DNA from: a virus
DNA: 20,161 nt
IMG/VR virus record: IMGVR_UViG_3300037189_023411
Span: 1-20,161 of that record
Reading direction: 5' to 3' (one strand)
Positions 1 to 7,112 of this stretch are shown here, in pieces. The position numbers and the translations under genes were made by a program. The notes beneath the pieces are model-generated. The model saw nothing but the letters and a program-made list of their open reading frames with translations. It did no database searches and was not told the origin of the DNA. Position 1 is the first letter of the stretch; every line of letters begins with the position of its first letter.

Positions 1-1
1 G

Positions 2-292
2 AATAATTCTAACGATATGTACATTTACAATGCATTAAGAGCATGGGCTGATCTAATTTACAACCCACTAACTGGTCGTCAAGGTCTAAAAACTGATTAC
101 GCTGATGCTAGCATTCAAGTAACTCAGTTCAACCGAGCAGGTCTAATCTTTAGAGATTTTATGTTCTCGCCAGTATTCATTGGACCAAACAAAATGACAG
201 AAACCGTTCTTGATTACACAAGTGAAGGTATCTATAAATTAACTGTACAATTCACAGCTGATTCTTATACAGAATCACGAATTGGACAATAA
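2..292 (+). CDS. Tail tube protein (gp19-like), 3' part
   Basis: This is the C-terminal part of a structural protein, probably the tail tube subunit that stacks in hexameric rings inside the contractile sheath. The reading frame is open to the left edge of the window: codons before the ATG at 17 read N-N-S-N-D and continue the same fold. The true start is therefore probably outside and the gene is cut. The visible 96 residues have a helix rich in aromatic residues (YIYNALRAWADLIYN), then alternating beta strands (IQVTQFNRAGLIFRDFMFSPVFIG, then YKLTVQFTADSY). This resembles the last half of T4 gp19, where an 'I.G..P' turn is followed by a strand ending in an aromatic residue. It is followed after 18 bases by a plus-strand gene. 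A gp54/gp48-like or other tube-fold baseplate protein is possible. Confidence 0.6.
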   Translation, partial: NNSNDMYIYNALRAWADLIYNPLTGRQGLKTDYADASIQVTQFNRAGLIFRDFMFSPVFIGPNKMTETVLDYTSEGIYKLTVQFTADSYTESRIGQ

Positions 293-310
293 AAATAATC
301 ATCTAAAGGT

Positions 311-967
311 ATGGACATGTTCAACACTAAAGACAGACGTAATCCTTCAATGGATGATTACATGAATCCTAAGAAACCTAGTTTCGGAGGCCCAAATTCA
401 AAGAAAGACTTTGATACATCAAAAAGAGAAACATTGAAAGGCTACCAGCGAGTAATCGACAGAAATGCCGATTTTGAAGGTGGAAAATTCAATCATAATT
501 ATGACCCAACTTGGAAGGCAGTAACTCGTGACCTAATTTCAAGAACGGCAAAGAAAAAACCATTTGACCCAATGTACGCAAAACCAACAATCGCAACAGT
601 TGACGCTGTTGAAGAAGGAAAAATCCTTCGCTTTGAACAATTCGTTAACGAAGACTTCAACATGTTCGCTGAAGCAGAAGAAGAAATGCCAGCAAACGAT
701 GACATGCCAACTGATGACGATATGCCGTCTGACGAGCCAGTAATCGATGAAGAACAATTAGCCACTTTGATGGAAGAGTTCGGAGATGATCTTAAAGACA
801 TCATCGAAGACATCGCTGAAAAGATGGAAATGGCAAAAGAAGACATTTGCGATCTATTATGTGCAGCAGTTAAGAAACTTTGCACAGAAGAAAGCGATGA
901 GGACGAAAACCAGGACGATGACGATAACGCTATCGGAGACGACGAAAACCAGGACGAAAACGCATAA
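311..967 (+). CDS. Acidic virion-associated protein candidate with internal capsid-targeting-like motif
   Basis: I do not recognise this 218-residue protein as a family. It has two parts. Residues 1-104 are polar and slightly basic (many Lys, Arg, Asn, Pro). Residues 115-218 are very acidic, with Met-Pro-Asp repeats near 126-143, a helical stretch near 147-193 and an Asp/Glu/Asn tail. Between them, residues 105-115 read ILRFEQFVNED, closely similar to the N-termini of two other proteins in this window and to the T4 internal-protein leader MKTYQEFIAE. An acidic tail is also seen in T4 gp67, a prohead core protein, but I see no clear homology. The AAAGG at 305-309 is one base from the ATG at 311 and seven from the ATG at 317, so translation may begin at 317. 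It lies between a tube-like gene and another tagged gene, which supports a structural or head-core role. Function is inferred. Confidence 0.75.
   Translation: MDMFNTKDRRNPSMDDYMNPKKPSFGGPNSKKDFDTSKRETLKGYQRVIDRNADFEGGKFNHNYDPTWKAVTRDLISRTAKKKPFDPMYAKPTIATVDAVEEGKILRFEQFVNEDFNMFAEAEEEMPANDDMPTDDDMPSDEPVIDEEQLATLMEEFGDDLKDIIEDIAEKMEMAKEDICDLLCAAVKKLCTEESDEDENQDDDDNAIGDDENQDENA
902..957 (+). repeat. Direct repeat, 17 bp, two copies
   Basis: GACGAAAACCAGGACGA occurs at 902-918 and again at 941-957, in the same reading frame. It encodes DENQDD and DENQDE in the acidic C-terminal tail of the gene at 311-967. This looks like a small in-frame duplication that lengthened the tail. Confidence 0.85.
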
Positions 968-971
968 TTAG

Positions 972-1322
972 ATGATGCTCAAATTATTTGAACAATGGTT
1001 AGCTGAGGAAGATATGGCAACTTCTCCAAAAAAGGAGGAGCCGGCTAATTCTGCGAAACCTGGTTCTTATAAGCTTACAATCACAGCAGACGGAAAATCA
1101 TTTGAAGTTGAAGGAACTAGCGATAGCGAATTCACGACAAAAGAAATGATCTCGTTTAACGTGATAAACTCAACGAATCCTAGCATTAAAGGCGGTGCAA
1201 CCATTGCAATTTCGCCAAAAGCGGATAAAGATGGAGATTTCGATATTGTTGCAGTTAATGACAAGAATAAACCGGAAGATGCATTGATTTATTCAGGAAA
1301 GGTTGAGAAAGTTAAAGCATAA
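972..1322 (+). CDS. Small protein with N-terminal capsid-targeting-like leader; putative internal head protein
   Basis: The product has 116 residues. Its N-terminus, MMLKLFEQWLAEED, matches the pattern of T4 internal-protein leaders (MKTYQEFIAE, cut after the Glu by protease gp21 at L/I-x-E); here the site would be L-A-E after residue 12. A Lys/Pro/Ser-rich linker follows (residues 14-30), then a small beta-rich domain (about 31-116: YKLTITADGKSFEVEG and later strands) that I cannot assign. No transmembrane segment or catalytic motif is visible. The start is ATG-ATG at 972/975 without a clear Shine-Dalgarno sequence, 4 bases after the previous stop codon. A rho-independent terminator follows directly, so it is the last gene of the plus-strand unit. 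The leader assignment is inference from pattern similarity. The body could instead be a head decoration or core protein. Confidence 0.75.
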   Translation: MMLKLFEQWLAEEDMATSPKKEEPANSAKPGSYKLTITADGKSFEVEGTSDSEFTTKEMISFNVINSTNPSIKGGATIAISPKADKDGDFDIVAVNDKNKPEDALIYSGKVEKVKA

Positions 1323-1343
1323 AATCTGAATTAATAAAATACG

Positions 1344-1367
1344 AAAGGGGCTTAATGCCCCTTTTTT
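1344..1367 (+). terminator. Rho-independent terminator between convergent genes
   Basis: AAAGGGGC, loop TTAAT, GCCCCTTT, then further T residues: an 8-bp stem with a T-rich tail for the plus strand. On the minus strand the same stem is followed by only three T, so it should be weaker there. The TAA stop codon of the minus-strand gene (1352-1354) lies in the loop, and its last codons (K-K-G-H) are encoded by the stem. Confidence 0.85.
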
Positions 1368-1753
1368 ATTGTTTCTACTCCTGAAAGTTCTCCAATTTCA
1401 AAATCTCCGTCTATTAATTTGGGAACAAATTCGATTGTTCCATACGCGGTATTTAGAAACTTGATCGTGTTGTTGATATTGCTAACGCTGAGTCCAGCAT
1501 TAACGTAAATTATTCGGTTGTACTTACGATTCCTAACATTGATCGCTTTATCAATTAATTTCTTAATCTCATAATTTATTAGGAATGCTTGGATTTTATT
1601 CGGCACAAGTATTTCGTGATCGAATTTCTCCTTTATTATTTTATTCACATTTAGTAAATAATCGCATTTCTGCTTTTTATTAAAAGCTTGAATGAACTGC
1701 TTTTGATCTCGTACGAAAACTATCTCTAGCTTTCTTTCTAATGAATCGATCAT
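1352..1753 (-). CDS. Hypothetical protein, last gene of the replication operon
   Basis: I do not recognise this 133-residue protein. The N-terminal half is Lys-rich and predicted mostly helical (residues about 20-75). The C-terminal half has a strand-helix-strand pattern (RIIYVNAGLSVSNINNTIKFLN, then TIEFVPKLI) that could be part of a small alpha/beta fold. There is no P-loop, metal-binding cluster or signal peptide. The ATG overlaps the stop of the dCMP deaminase gene by four bases (ATGA), so it is translationally coupled to it. A role in nucleotide metabolism is suggested only by this neighbour. Its 3' end runs into the terminator. Confidence 0.7.
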   Translation of the reverse strand: MIDSLERKLEIVFVRDQKQFIQAFNKKQKCDYLLNVNKIIKEKFDHEILVPNKIQAFLINYEIKKLIDKAINVRNRKYNRIIYVNAGLSVSNINNTIKFLNTAYGTIEFVPKLIDGDFEIGELSGVETIKKGH

Positions 1754-2223
1754 AGGGTTTCTGGGTCGATTTTTTTGACTTCAACGCCAGCTCTTCTTAA
1801 GAACTCAAGGCCGGCAATATCTCGGTATTCTTCCAAATATACGACTCTTTTGATTCCCGCCTGTAAAATTAATTTGCTACAATCTGTGCATGGAGAGTAA
1901 GTAATATAAAGAGTAGCGCCTTCACTACTTTGAGTCGATTTAGCAACTTTAGCCAGTGCATTGGATTCAGCGTGCAAAACGTACCATTTAGTTTGGTACT
2001 CTTTGAATGAACCGTCCTCATGGTTTATTGCAATCTCACATTCATTTTCAAAACCGGAAGGCGTGCCATTGTAACCATCCGCGATGATCGTATTGTTCTT
2101 CACGATTAGAGCTCCAACCTTTTTACGAATTGCATGAGAAAGGCCTGACCAAGTTTGGGCCATTTTGATGTAGGTAACATCAATTAGATGCTGCCGCTGT
2201 ATGCTAGTTGAGTTAATTGACAT
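1750..2223 (-). CDS. cd: dCMP deaminase
   Basis: This enzyme deaminates dCMP to dUMP, the substrate of thymidylate synthase, in the cytoplasm of the infected cell. The 157 residues carry the cytidine/deoxycytidylate deaminase signature: His84-Ala-Glu86 (zinc ligand and proton shuttle) and Pro111-Cys112-x-x-Cys115 (the other two zinc ligands). The N-terminal region has VGALIVKNNTIIADGYNGTPSG, typical of phage dCMP deaminases. Length is a little under T4 Cd (193). The start codon lies 11 bases inside the preceding TS-family gene, so the two are coupled and act in consecutive steps, if the TS-family enzyme really uses dUMP. No Shine-Dalgarno sequence is visible. Confidence 0.95.
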   Translation of the reverse strand: MSINSTSIQRQHLIDVTYIKMAQTWSGLSHAIRKKVGALIVKNNTIIADGYNGTPSGFENECEIAINHEDGSFKEYQTKWYVLHAESNALAKVAKSTQSSEGATLYITYSPCTDCSKLILQAGIKRVVYLEEYRDIAGLEFLRRAGVEVKKIDPETL

Positions 2224-3106
2224 TCGTATCGTCTTTTAGTTTTTCAAAAATCCATTTCAAAAGATCATTGTCCTGTTGGAAAAGTACAAGTTCATTAGTT
2301 TGACCAGTAGAAGCTGCGAATACAATACTAAAATCTTGACTTGGAGATCCGTCTATTTCTATTAGATCTGTATTTACTGACGGCAGCGAGGCTGGCACAA
2401 AGTCTGAGCTAATCATCCTTTGAGCTAAATCATAGTGTCTATCGTAAACATGATAAGAATTTGCAACATGAGTATATGTGCCAAGTTCAAGATCCGGATA
2501 GATTTCCTTTAGATGAGCGTGAATTTGCATTTGCAAAGAACAAAAGAAAGCAACGTCGGTCGGAGTACCCCAAATCGCATCATTACTTCTCATATAGACG
2601 CTCATGTATAGCTTATTTTGACGAATGTGAAGATTTGCGTACATTGTGCATACAAAGTCCTTATTTGTCAAGTATTGATGAGTCGGTTTGTTAAAGTGAA
2701 GAATTGCTTGACGAGTATTCGAATCATTCATTAAGCTTTGAATTGCCCATTGATATTGAGTAAGCCCGTGATTATTCTTTTCGTTAAAAATTAAATTTCC
2801 GTAGGCAGAATTAGCAGTTCCGTCTGGGTTCTGAATGGTTTCCCAAAACTTTGCCCATTTTGAAATGAATGCTACGTCATTTCTACCAGCATAATACCAT
2901 AGAAATTCAGCAGCGATGTACTTTTGCTGGGAGCCTCTAACTTCATTTTCGTAAAGACATTGGGCTGGATCTTCAACAACAATGGCAACATCAAGCAATT
3001 CTTTACTAGTAGTGCCCCTGGCATTATTGATCATCCCGTTCTGCAATAGGTACTCAATTGACTCTTTGTATGCTTGGGCAAAAGTGTGCCCCTTAAATGT
3101 AATCAT
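2213..3106 (-). CDS. Thymidylate synthase / dCMP hydroxymethylase family enzyme
   Basis: The 297-residue protein belongs to the ThyA fold family, which transfers a one-carbon unit from methylene-tetrahydrofolate to C5 of a pyrimidine deoxynucleotide. Visible elements are Arg132 in a phosphate-binding segment (NTRQAILHFNKPT), the catalytic Cys153 in DFVCT, Arg173-Ser-Asn-Asp176, and His219-Val-Tyr221 near the C-terminal sugar-binding region. ThyA enzymes have GLPFN, in which Asn selects dUMP. Here the stretch reads WGTPTDVAFF with Asp184 at that position. T4 gp42 (dCMP hydroxymethylase) also has Asp there, and shares the DFxCT and MRSND segments. The enzyme could therefore be a thymidylate synthase, as the adjacent deaminase suggests, or a dCMP-directed enzyme. 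The family is certain, the substrate is not. It starts after a 55-base gap with a promoter-like element, not a Shine-Dalgarno sequence. Confidence 0.88.
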   Translation of the reverse strand: MITFKGHTFAQAYKESIEYLLQNGMINNARGTTSKELLDVAIVVEDPAQCLYENEVRGSQQKYIAAEFLWYYAGRNDVAFISKWAKFWETIQNPDGTANSAYGNLIFNEKNNHGLTQYQWAIQSLMNDSNTRQAILHFNKPTHQYLTNKDFVCTMYANLHIRQNKLYMSVYMRSNDAIWGTPTDVAFFCSLQMQIHAHLKEIYPDLELGTYTHVANSYHVYDRHYDLAQRMISSDFVPASLPSVNTDLIEIDGSPSQDFSIVFAASTGQTNELVLFQQDNDLLKWIFEKLKDDTNVN

Positions 3107-3126
3107 AATTTGGAAATAATACTATT

Positions 3127-3134
3127 CAAATATA
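3127..3134 (-). promoter_or_regulatory. Possible Bacteroidetes-type -7 element upstream of the TS-family gene
   Basis: On the minus strand the gap between the gp46 stop and the TS-family start contains TATATTTG, a full match to the Bacteroidetes -7 consensus TAnnTTTG. Only a weak T-rich stretch lies about 17-20 bases upstream where TTTG would be expected. A match this short in AT-rich DNA can be chance. Confidence 0.3.
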
Positions 3135-3161
3135 ATACTAAGAAAATGAGAAAAGGTTAGC

Positions 3162-4823
3162 CTAAACGATCTTTAGGTCAGAAAAATGATCAGTATTTTC
3201 AACCTGTATCTTGGTATCAAAATACTCTTCAGGTAAAGGATCATGAGAAATAACAAAAACTGTCATTCCGTACTTTTTAGCAAAAGTTTTCAAAAGGTCG
3301 ACTACTCTGAATATTGAATCAACGTCTAGCGAAGAAAACACTTCGTCCAAGAAGAGTAGATTTACTTTATTATGTTTTAGTTTAATTAATTCGAGTATGC
3401 AGAGTAAAACAATTAGATTCATCTTCTTTTGTTCACCAGCTGATAGAGAGTCTGGAGAAACCTGCATCCCTAAATGAGTTATTATTGGATTGAATTCCAG
3501 ATCGAATTCAAAGGCGAATTTAAACTCTAGAACTTTAGCAGTCTTTAGTATCTTCTTATTTAGTAATGGAATGATTTGACTCATTAGCATCTTCTTCATG
3601 CCATTGTCTGATAGAATCATTTCCATTTCTTGTGAAACTTTCAACTTTTCTTGGCGGTCCAATAGGCTAGAACTCGAGGTTTGAATCTCTGCTTTGATGC
3701 TATTGATGACCTCGGTCAAATGCTTATCCGACGTTTGAGTACCCTGTCTACTCAGCTCAGATATTTCACGTTTAGCGGCTGTGATTTGAGCCTCAATTTG
3801 ATAATACTTTCCTTTCGCTTCGCTAGATTCATTCTCTACCGAAGATAAGGTCTTTTCGTGAGCTTTGATTTTTTCCGATATTTCAGGAAATGTTGATTCC
3901 TGTTCAATCTTTTTTGCAACAAGTTTGTCCTTGATTTGAGAATGAACTTCATCAGTTAAGTCAGAAAGGCAATGAGGGCATTTATTCTTATTGTAAATGT
4001 CAAGCTTCTTTTGAATTTCAGAAATGTTTGCTCTAACTGTGCTTAATTTTTCCTGTTCGGTTCGAATGTTTTGCCTAATTTCAGAAATCTTACCTGAAAA
4101 GCTGCTAGCTTCAGCATGAGCGGACTTTTTATCGTTCAATAGTTGGTCAAGTGCTGAGTTTAACTCCGTGATCTTTGCATCATTGCTCGTCTTTATCTCA
4201 GATTTCAGGGCTTCAAGTTGAGAAATTGAAGATTCTAATAGTCTTTGATTGCTGGCAATTGAAGATTCAAGCGGCAGAATTTCTCCCTTAATCTTTTTAG
4301 ACTCTTCTTTTGCGACCTTTGACATGTCATTGACTATGTCTAGCCCGAATATTTTATCAATGATTTGACGCTTATCTGCTGGGCTCAGTTTGACAAAGCT
4401 CTTGAAATCGTTAACCGACAGGCTGATCGTGTTTGAGAAAACGTTAAACGGTATCTTGGTCAATTCGTCTTCAATGAATTCATCAACTCTTCGTTTGTCC
4501 GGCAAGTTGTACTCAACTCCGTCTATTGAAAGTTTAGAAAAGTTAGGTTCAATTCCTCTCTCGATGTCTATTAATTGGCCGTTTCCGGTAACGAACTTAA
4601 TTTGAGTATAGGCATTCTTATTGATACGATTTGGAATTTCCTTTGTCTTACGAATCGCTGATTTACCGTATATTGAAACGGTCAATGCATCGGAAATCGA
4701 AGATTTACCGCTACCGTTTTTACCCTGTACAAGGATTAATCGCGGATCGTCTGTGAATTTAAAGGTCTGCAATTTATTGCCGTACGAGCAGATGTTTCTA
4801 AAAGAAAATTCTTGTATCTTCAT
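3162..4823 (-). CDS. 46: gp46 recombination nuclease subunit (SbcC/Rad50-like ATPase)
   Basis: This is the ATPase subunit of the gp46/gp47 complex, which resects DNA ends for recombination-dependent replication and degrades host DNA. In order it shows: Walker A at residues 34-41 (GKNGSGKS), a long coiled coil (about 170-400), a zinc hook Cys282-Pro-His-Cys285 in the middle of that coil, the ABC signature LSAGEQ at 460-465, Walker B ending in Asp493-Glu494, a D-loop (SSLD), and the switch His527 in VFVISHDP. The 553-residue length is close to T4 gp46 (560). Its start lies two bases after the stop of the SET-like gene, which itself overlaps gp47, so all three are probably made together. Confidence 0.97.
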   Translation of the reverse strand: MKIQEFSFRNICSYGNKLQTFKFTDDPRLILVQGKNGSGKSSISDALTVSIYGKSAIRKTKEIPNRINKNAYTQIKFVTGNGQLIDIERGIEPNFSKLSIDGVEYNLPDKRRVDEFIEDELTKIPFNVFSNTISLSVNDFKSFVKLSPADKRQIIDKIFGLDIVNDMSKVAKEESKKIKGEILPLESSIASNQRLLESSISQLEALKSEIKTSNDAKITELNSALDQLLNDKKSAHAEASSFSGKISEIRQNIRTEQEKLSTVRANISEIQKKLDIYNKNKCPHCLSDLTDEVHSQIKDKLVAKKIEQESTFPEISEKIKAHEKTLSSVENESSEAKGKYYQIEAQITAAKREISELSRQGTQTSDKHLTEVINSIKAEIQTSSSSLLDRQEKLKVSQEMEMILSDNGMKKMLMSQIIPLLNKKILKTAKVLEFKFAFEFDLEFNPIITHLGMQVSPDSLSAGEQKKMNLIVLLCILELIKLKHNKVNLLFLDEVFSSLDVDSIFRVVDLLKTFAKKYGMTVFVISHDPLPEEYFDTKIQVENTDHFSDLKIV

Positions 4824-4825
4824 GA

Positions 4826-5317
4826 TTAAAAATAAGTAAGTTCGCTATTTGCGCCAACATCTTGAGTTGTATAAAACTTATAGAGTTTAGACTCGCTATC
4901 GTATTCCCAAGTGATATTAGGTAATTCGCTTCGGCGATACAATGAGCCAAATCCCAATAGTATTGCATGAGATGAGACACTTAATAGTTTAGTTGGATTC
5001 GCCACCTCAATTAAAATGGCTTTGAATTGTTCTGACGATATTAGTCCTCGATCCAATCTCTCTTGTAGATCAAGTTCAGCAATCTTAGCCGCAAATTGGC
5101 GTTCCTTTTCAAGGCCGTCAGGATTAACGAATAATTTCTGGCCCAAATTGGCATCGTTTTTATCAATCAGGATCTGAAGCTTTTGACTAACTGGTAACCA
5201 CGCACAAAACTCAATGACTGAATCTCTATAAAGAGGAGCAGACGTAAACACGCCGAACTCTTTATCATTAATCGGTTTTACATAGAGGTTAGATAAAATC
5301 TTGGGTGTTCTACTCAT
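4826..5317 (-). CDS. SET-domain-like protein between gp47 and gp46
   Basis: The 163 residues resemble a minimal SET domain, the fold of protein-lysine methyltransferases. The N-terminal strand block is LYVKPINDKEFGVFTSAPLY (GVF and 'I..g..I' pattern), followed by VIEFCAWLPV. After a helical insert (about 65-110) come HAILLGFGSLYRRSELPNITW and an end block AxxELTYF (Tyr162). SET domains normally have Asn-His-Ser in 'NHS..PN' for S-adenosylmethionine binding. Here it reads Arg128-Arg129-Ser130 with Pro133-Asn134 kept, so activity may be lost or changed. The gene overlaps gp47 by 8 bases and ends 2 bases before gp46. AAGGA five bases before the ATG is one of the few Shine-Dalgarno-like sites here. 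The fold is inferred from motif pattern; the role next to the nuclease genes is unknown. Confidence 0.65.
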   Translation of the reverse strand: MSRTPKILSNLYVKPINDKEFGVFTSAPLYRDSVIEFCAWLPVSQKLQILIDKNDANLGQKLFVNPDGLEKERQFAAKIAELDLQERLDRGLISSEQFKAILIEVANPTKLLSVSSHAILLGFGSLYRRSELPNITWEYDSESKLYKFYTTQDVGANSELTYF

Positions 5318-6422
5318 GTGATCCTTCTTGTTTTACAATATTATGAATTTCTACAAACTTTCTAGCAAGATCCGTTTTGAATGTTTGAGAATATTCCTTT
5401 GACTTAAGAAAACTCTTGAAAATATCAATTATGTTGAATTGATCTTCTGGATTAAAATCAACTCCAGCCGTTTCCTCTTTAACTTGGTCAACATACGTAA
5501 AAAATTCAATCTTACGGTGTGTTGATTTAGAGACAGCTTCAATGAATCGAGTAACTGGGAACTTATTGACGAAATTCACGCTTATCATCACATCAACGAA
5601 AGCATTGCTTAAATTTGAAATGACTTGCTCTACTGGCATCTCTAAAAGCTCGTAAATATCAAACTTCTTGTAAACTGGAGACTGGGTATTTTCAACGAAC
5701 CTTTCGACGATTGAATCCTTGGCTAAGGATAATTCATAAAAGCCTTTAACGTTATCTCTATCTCCACGGTCCATTTGATATGGGGTTCCAGTATAGAGAA
5801 CGTTTTTAAATTCTTGCCGATGATGAATGTGTCCAGCATAAACTCTCTTATAAGAGGACAACATATCAACTTCGATTCCATGCTCAACCTTTGTCCATTT
5901 GTTGAAGCGGAGCCCCTTGATGTCAGCATGACAAACAATATATTCGCACAAATCTTTATGATCGGTTATGATCTGATTAATTCGATTGACATCCTCAACC
6001 CAAGGTAACATCAAGAAGTTATGAGTTCCGTTGATTGTTAGAATTTCAGGATTTTCAAAAACGTGAATGTTGTCAGCAATATGAGAAATTGACTTGAGTG
6101 AATGAACTACATTTCGGTCTTTGTAGTAAACATCGTGATTGCCAATAATGATGTAGATTCCCCTTTTGAACTTTTGAGCAAGCTTCTTGAATATTGTCAA
6201 GGCTTCGTCATGGATTCTAACATTGATTGATTCTCTAGAATGAAAAATATCCCCTTCTAAAAAGAGGATGTCTCGATCTTCATCAAAGTCTTCATCGACC
6301 TTTTTCAATAAAAAGTCCAGTAGAAAGTCCTTTTGAATCTGGAGCCATTCTATTGAATTGTTTTTTATTCCAAGGTGAAGATCTCCAACTAAAGTTATTT
6401 TTCGGATATTAGTTAGTTTCAT
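5310..6422 (-). CDS. 47: gp47 recombination nuclease subunit (SbcD/Mre11-like)
   Basis: This is the nuclease subunit of the gp46/gp47 DNA end-processing complex. It is a calcineurin-type metallophosphoesterase with all the metal-binding motifs: Asp14-x-His16 (GDLHLG), Asp58 (GDIFH), Asn95-His96 (GNHD), His165 (CHAD), and His198-x-His200 (GHIHH). The C-terminal 150 residues form the capping and gp46-binding part. Length is 370, against 339 in T4. Its ATG directly abuts the stop of the acidic gene upstream, with no Shine-Dalgarno sequence. Its last codons overlap the SET-like gene. Confidence 0.96.
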   Translation of the reverse strand: MKLTNIRKITLVGDLHLGIKNNSIEWLQIQKDFLLDFLLKKVDEDFDEDRDILFLEGDIFHSRESINVRIHDEALTIFKKLAQKFKRGIYIIIGNHDVYYKDRNVVHSLKSISHIADNIHVFENPEILTINGTHNFLMLPWVEDVNRINQIITDHKDLCEYIVCHADIKGLRFNKWTKVEHGIEVDMLSSYKRVYAGHIHHRQEFKNVLYTGTPYQMDRGDRDNVKGFYELSLAKDSIVERFVENTQSPVYKKFDIYELLEMPVEQVISNLSNAFVDVMISVNFVNKFPVTRFIEAVSKSTHRKIEFFTYVDQVKEETAGVDFNPEDQFNIIDIFKSFLKSKEYSQTFKTDLARKFVEIHNIVKQEGSHE

Positions 6423-7097
6423 TTAGAATATTTTATAGTTCTTGCCGGTATTATCTAGAAAACCGTACTTGTTGTTTAATTCTACCAATAAAATCTCCTT
6501 ATTGTCATAGCTTAATTGGTCGAATATTTTTTTGTACTCCATGTTTATCAATGAAGAGATTGAATCAAGTACATGGATTGGATTTATGAAGACGTTGCCG
6601 GTTGCACCGTTTGATAATCCCAAATTTAAAATCTCAAAAAGTTCGTTGATCTCTGGCTTAGTGAATTTCTTTTTATCAGGTTCATTTCCGAGTATAGCCT
6701 TCACCCTCGAATTGGATTGGATGAATTCATATATGTCTCGTTGAACTATCTTAAGATCGAGGCTTTCTGAGAACTTTTCCGGATCGTACATGTGATAATC
6801 TGGAGATCCACTGTCGAGCTTTATCTCAGAATTACTTGGCCTTGGAGAACCTTCATCCTCATCATCAGAGGTGTCTAATCCAAAGTTATATGTATTATTA
6901 AATATTTTGTCGTTTTTCTTTAGATCTGCATAAGCGGCTCTACGTCTTTCTAGCTCATCATCATCGTAATCTTCAGTTAGAAGATGGTCATCTAGTAGAT
7001 CTTCATCGTCGCCTTCAAATAAAAAATCATCATCATGAGAATTCAACGAATTAAAATCGTCATCTTCTAGGCGGGCATCGTTTTGTCTAGGTATCAC
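6423..7097 (-). CDS. Acidic hypothetical protein between gp41 and gp47
   Basis: I do not recognise this 224-residue protein. Residues 1-55 are extremely acidic (runs of Asp and Glu), residues 56-110 are polar and probably disordered, and residues 115-224 look like a folded helical domain with conserved-looking hydrophobic positions (IYEFIQSN, INELFEILNLG, IHVLDSISSLINMEYKKIFDQL). The only start that fits is GTG at 7097; the next in-frame Met is near residue 100. Acidic tails of this sort in replication proteins often bind single-strand DNA-binding or helicase partners, or mimic DNA, but nothing here proves that. It sits between helicase and nuclease genes in the same operon. Confidence 0.7.
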   Translation of the reverse strand: MIPRQNDARLEDDDFNSLNSHDDDFLFEGDDEDLLDDHLLTEDYDDDELERRRAAYADLKKNDKIFNNTYNFGLDTSDDEDEGSPRPSNSEIKLDSGSPDYHMYDPEKFSESLDLKIVQRDIYEFIQSNSRVKAILGNEPDKKKFTKPEINELFEILNLGLSNGATGNVFINPIHVLDSISSLINMEYKKIFDQLSYDNKEILLVELNNKYGFLDNTGKNYKIF

Positions 7098-7112
7098 ATT
7101 ATTTGTGTTTTT

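Noticed and set aside
499-885. Minus-strand open frame opposite the acidic gene at 311-967
   Set aside because: It is the antisense shadow of an acidic, repetitive coding region; the Ser-rich product shows no domain, and the plus-strand gene has a start signal and fits the local order.
786-971. Second plus-strand frame within the end of the acidic gene
   Set aside because: It is a frame-shifted reading of Asp/Glu repeats that gives a Thr/Lys-rich product; no start signal is visible.
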